Origin: Methanobrevibacter sp.
GTDB lineage: Archaea; Methanobacteriota; Methanobacteria; Methanobacteriales; Methanobacteriaceae
Direction of reading: 5' to 3'
Assembly (NCBI RefSeq): GCF_015062985.1
Contig: NZ_SUTI01000003.1
Coordinates: forward strand, 62,001 to 126,000
DNA: 64,000 bases
The notes beneath the pieces are model-generated. The model did no database searches and had not been told where the DNA came from. It saw only the letters and a program-made list of their open reading frames with translations. The position numbers and the translations under genes were made by a program. Below, in pieces: positions 60,649 to 64,000 of the stretch. Positions within the stretch are counted from its first letter, which is position 1. The number at the start of each line of letters is the position of its first letter.

Positions 60649-63600
60649 ATGAGTTTAGAAGAAACACTTAGAATTATCATTCAAGCTGAAGATCAAGCAT
60701 CACAACAAGCCAAAAAAGTTGATGAAGTAATGCAAAAATTTGGGGATACCGCAAAAAAAGCTAATGATAAAATTAGTCAAGCAGCGGAAAAAAATAAAAA
60801 CTCCTTAAATCAAACAGCAAAAGAAGTTGAAAAAGCTATTGAAAACTACTATAAAATTGGCAGTGAAGGATCTTCTGCATTTAATAAACTATCTAAATCG
60901 GAACAGGAAGCAGTTCTAAAACTACAAAAGATGGGTGATGAAGCTGCAAGTGTATTACTAGCATGTCATGAATTAGGGGAGGAGATGTCTCAATTTAATA
61001 ATAATTTTGCTCTTGATCAATTTAGACAGGCCACTATTGATACTAATACTTGGAAAGGTAGTTTAGATGCTGCAAAAACTAAATTAGATTTACTTGGCAC
61101 AAGCACTGATGGTTTAAAAGGTAAACTACAAGTTGTAGGCAATGCTATTCCAATGTATTTAGGTTCAAAATGGGATACTGTAAAACAGAAGGTGTCTTCT
61201 GTAGCAGACACTATTAAATCCAAACTTTCAAGTGCTTTAAACCATGTGAAAAATGGTATTCAAAGTCTTGCAGATAAATTTAGTGGATTGGGTGGTGTAA
61301 TATCATCAGTATTTGGAGGAATTGGATTAAAAGGAGTCTATGATATGACTGTTGGTTCCTCTATGGCTCGTGAACAAGTACAAACATTGACTAATTCAGT
61401 AATTGGATTAGAAAAAGGTGCTTATTCTTATTGGACTATGATGGATGATATGACAAACAAGTCTCTTGTTTCTCTTGATGAATTAGGAACTGCAATGAAT
61501 ACTATCAAAATGAGTACGGGAGCCAATACAACTCAATTAAAAGGGTTAATGCCCGTTGTTAATGATATAGGTCAAAGAGCTATATTGATGGGTAGAGATG
61601 GTCAAGAAGCTATTTCCTTAATGCAAGCTGCAGGTAAAGGTTTGAATGGTGAATTTAGCATGCTTCAAGATAACTTCGGAATCACCAAAGATAAACTTAT
61701 GGATTTAGGATGGGATGGTAGTGCAGAAGATGTTCAAGGATACACAAGAGCATTACAAGAATATCTGGATAAAGGTGGTAACCTTGAGGATATGATGAAT
61801 ACTACTTCCGGTAAAATAACTGTTCTAGGAAAGAAATTTAGAATTGCAGGTAGGGAAATCGGTGATGAATTCATGCCTTACATTAATCAAGGTTTAGATT
61901 TTCTCATTGACCTGACAGAAACTTCAACTGAAAGTGGGGCCAGTATTTTTAAATTGGGTGCTCAAGCTGTTGTTGCAGGTATGGCAATTGCTTCTGGTTT
62001 TGCTACTATTGCACCTGCTATTGCACCGGTAATTTCAGTTTTAGAAAGTGTTTGGAATAGTGCTAGTTGGGTCAAAGATAAGTTAAGCGGTCTTTTTGGT
62101 GAAGATGGTAAAATCCAAGCATTTAAAGATAAACTCCATGGTGTAAAAGAGAAATTAGTTGAAGTTAAAGATAAATTAGTTGATTTGAAAAATAAGATTT
62201 CTACTTCTTGGAATGAAGGTAAATTAAGCACTATAAAAGAAAAATTTAGCCAAATTAAACAAAAAGCAGTTGATGCAAAAAATGAAGTTATTATCCTTTC
62301 TAATAAAATTAAAGGTTTTGCAGTTAGTAAACTAACTGCTCTTCGTGATGCATTTAGCCAAGTGAAAGATAAAATTTTACTTGCTAAAACTCATTTGATG
62401 GGTTTCCTCACGAATCTAAAAACCCTTGCAATTACTAAAATTACTGCTTTAAAAGATGCTTTTATGGGTGTTGTTCGTAATCTTACTCTTGCAAATATAC
62501 AACAAAAATTATATGCGGCATGGCAAGGAATTATTAATGGGTTAACTGCAGTATGGAATGCTTTATTAAATATGAATCCTTTAGGTTTGATAGTTATTGC
62601 TATTATTGCGGTTGTTGCTGCTTTGGTCTACCTGTATAATACTAATGAAGGCGTTCGTAATGCAGTAAATGGATTATGGCAAATATTACAAGGTTTAGGT
62701 GCTTTCATTTCATCAACTCTTGTAGCTGCTTGGAATAGTTTAGTTACTACATTACAACCGGTTGTTGACATGTTGATAAGTGTGTTAAGTCCTGCTATAC
62801 AAGGAATTGTTGCTTTGTTAACTGGGGATACGCAGGGAGCTATGACGTTCTTTACGGAAGCATGGTCAAATCTTATGTTAGTTTTACAGCCATTATCTGA
62901 ATTTTTAAGTGGTATTTTTGGCCCTGCTTGGGATGTAATTATTACTTGTATTTCTATTGTTTGGAATACTGTCCAAAGTGTGATTTATGCATTCCAAATG
63001 TTTTTAAATGGTCAATTAAGTTTACCTCAATTATTAGTGACGATTTGGAATTCTATTAACACTATGTTTGCTATTGTCCTGAGCATTATTATTGTTAGGG
63101 TTAGAAGTTGGGCTTCTTCAATGATTAGTAAAGCATTGGATGCTGGTAGAGGTTTTGTCAATGGTGTAATTAATTTCATAACCAGTTTACCGGGTAAAGT
63201 TGCTTCAATCCTTGCGAATGTGCTTAGCAGAATCATATCTGCTGGAAGTCAATGGGTAAGTAATGCTAGAAGTAAAGCTTCAGCTATAGTAAGTGGTGTA
63301 ATTAGTCAAGTTTCTCAATTACCTGGTAAAGTATACACTGAATTCATGAACATTGGATCCAAGATGTTGAGTGCTGGAAGTCAATTAGTAGAAAAAGCTA
63401 AGCAGATTGGTAAAAATATTGTTGATGGTATTTTGAATGCAATGCAAATCCATTCACCAGGTATTATTCAGACTAAAGTTGTTCAGGAATTCGAAGACAT
63501 GACTACTCGTGTTGAAGACCAAATTGAACCTGCTGGTGAAGTGGCTAAAACCTTTGGTGAAACAATGGTGAACCAATTTGGAGATGTCAGCTTAACACCA

Positions 63601-64000
63601 AACCTTGGTTACACAGACCTTGACGCTAAAGAAATGCCTGAGATGAACATGAATGTTGGAATGGATACATCCATGGTAAGTGATACTAATGGTATGGTGA
63701 CAAGTTCTTATGATGCACTTGCCGCTACTACTGGTGCAGCTTTACAAACAATGGTTGAACAGGACAGATTAGCTTATGAATCTATCCGTAATAATGATGC
63801 TACTCAATTGTCACTGATTGACACTGATGTTCAAATGAAAATGAACAGTATAGGTTCTAAAGTAAACACCAGCATTAACAGTATGGTTAATAAAAATCAA
63901 TCAGGCCTTGCATCTGCAAGAAGTACAACTCAAACTCAATTAACCAATATTACCAATGCTACTGTTAAAGCTAATAATAACATGATTAGCAGCTGGAATA
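60649..64000 (+). CDS. Tape measure protein (cut by right edge)
   Basis: Open from the ATG (RBS TTAGGAGGTGA) to the end, over 1,117 residues. It is rich in Ala, Lys, Gln and coiled-coil helices (RIIIQAEDQASQQAKKV), contains the hydrophobic part LGLIVIAIIAVVAALVYLYN typical of tape measure proteins, and a late HSPG-like segment (MQIHSPGIIQTKVVQEF). It sets tail length and probably plays a role in DNA injection. Confidence 0.93.
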   Translation, partial: MSLEETLRIIIQAEDQASQQAKKVDEVMQKFGDTAKKANDKISQAAEKNKNSLNQTAKEVEKAIENYYKIGSEGSSAFNKLSKSEQEAVLKLQKMGDEAASVLLACHELGEEMSQFNNNFALDQFRQATIDTNTWKGSLDAAKTKLDLLGTSTDGLKGKLQVVGNAIPMYLGSKWDTVKQKVSSVADTIKSKLSSALNHVKNGIQSLADKFSGLGGVISSVFGGIGLKGVYDMTVGSSMAREQVQTLTNSVIGLEKGAYSYWTMMDDMTNKSLVSLDELGTAMNTIKMSTGANTTQLKGLMPVVNDIGQRAILMGRDGQEAISLMQAAGKGLNGEFSMLQDNFGITKDKLMDLGWDGSAEDVQGYTRALQEYLDKGGNLEDMMNTTSGKITVLGKKFRIAGREIGDEFMPYINQGLDFLIDLTETSTESGASIFKLGAQAVVAGMAIASGFATIAPAIAPVISVLESVWNSASWVKDKLSGLFGEDGKIQAFKDKLHGVKEKLVEVKDKLVDLKNKISTSWNEGKLSTIKEKFSQIKQKAVDAKNEVIILSNKIKGFAVSKLTALRDAFSQVKDKILLAKTHLMGFLTNLKTLAITKITALKDAFMGVVRNLTLANIQQKLYAAWQGIINGLTAVWNALLNMNPLGLIVIAIIAVVAALVYLYNTNEGVRNAVNGLWQILQGLGAFISSTLVAAWNSLVTTLQPVVDMLISVLSPAIQGIVALLTGDTQGAMTFFTEAWSNLMLVLQPLSEFLSGIFGPAWDVIITCISIVWNTVQSVIYAFQMFLNGQLSLPQLLVTIWNSINTMFAIVLSIIIVRVRSWASSMISKALDAGRGFVNGVINFITSLPGKVASILANVLSRIISAGSQWVSNARSKASAIVSGVISQVSQLPGKVYTEFMNIGSKMLSAGSQLVEKAKQIGKNIVDGILNAMQIHSPGIIQTKVVQEFEDMTTRVEDQIEPAGEVAKTFGETMVNQFGDVSLTPNLGYTDLDAKEMPEMNMNVGMDTSMVSDTNGMVTSSYDALAATTGAALQTMVEQDRLAYESIRNNDATQLSLIDTDVQMKMNSIGSKVNTSINSMVNKNQSGLASARSTTQTQLTNITNATVKANNNMISSWN

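Larger units (their letters stand above)
36290..64000 (+). mobile_element. Tailed provirus (siphovirus-like), truncated by right edge
   Basis: From the integrase onward nearly all genes run in one direction in modules typical of a PBSX-type tailed virus: integration and regulation, early small genes, holin-like pair, terminase, portal, MuF, protease/scaffold, capsid, connectors, tail tube, chaperone, tape measure. The left boundary lies between 36280 and 36356; no attachment repeat can be named because the other end is outside the window. Late genes are intact apart from possible recoding sites, so it may be functional. Confidence 0.9.

Noticed and set aside
1..64000. CRISPR arrays, insertion sequences and complete tRNA or rRNA genes
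   Set aside because: No regular spaced repeats, transposases or full RNA genes were seen on either strand.

Overview
The window is AT-rich archaeal DNA, most likely from a Methanobrevibacter-type methanogen (Methanobacteriales). The genus is inferred from archaeal NAC, an archaeal NikR, a HycI hydrogenase protease, a MraY-like/Mur-ligase/ATP-grasp set of the pseudomurein type, and GGTGAT or GGAGG ribosome binding sites.

Positions 1 to about 36,280 are chromosomal. They hold housekeeping and accessory genes in short operons: a DUF2115 gene cut by the left edge, Tag glycosylase, an acyltransferase, a ferredoxin-fused aldo/keto reductase, alpha-NAC, a phosphoesterase, an overlapping pair (NYN-type RNase-like protein plus a membrane-anchored GGDD nucleotidyl-cyclase-like protein), argJ, a 34-residue basic protein, a TarI/TarJ-like CDP-ribitol pair, a MarR-MATE operon, an LtrA-like/SAP/DUF998 run, argB, an AMP-dependent synthetase with an isocitrate/isopropylmalate-type dehydrogenase, and a HEAT-repeat protein. 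NikR, a methyltransferase and HycI then lead into a likely pseudomurein block: ATP-grasp ligase, MraY-like transferase, Mur ligase, a POTRA-like membrane protein and a surface protein with an external zinc ribbon.

From about 36.3 kb to the right edge lies a tailed provirus, cut by the edge. Its order is tyrosine integrase, a hidden antisense AbrB-like regulator, an early region of tiny translationally coupled genes (a possible recombination protein, SWIM, RHH and many mini zinc-binding proteins), a long non-coding gap with a tRNA-like 3' end, a holin/XhlA-like pair, TerS?, TerL, portal, MuF-like head protein, a three-gene cargo cassette with a HEPN-like protein, XkdF-like protease/scaffold, major capsid, connectors, tail tube, tail assembly chaperone and a truncated tape measure. 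The architecture resembles PBSX-type siphoviruses.

The most interesting signals are viral recoding and mosaic toxin-like proteins: a CCC-TGA +1 frameshift site that would append an Ig-like domain to the tail tube, a +1/-2 shift in the tail chaperone, a MuF-zincin protein whose ADP-ribosyltransferase part sits in the -1 frame, a connector gene with an apparent ATA start, and a HEPN-containing cargo cassette. On the chromosome they are the GGDD/NYN pair, the TarIJ pair and the POTRA-like protein beside pseudomurein genes. All calls come from reading the sequence; no database search was run.
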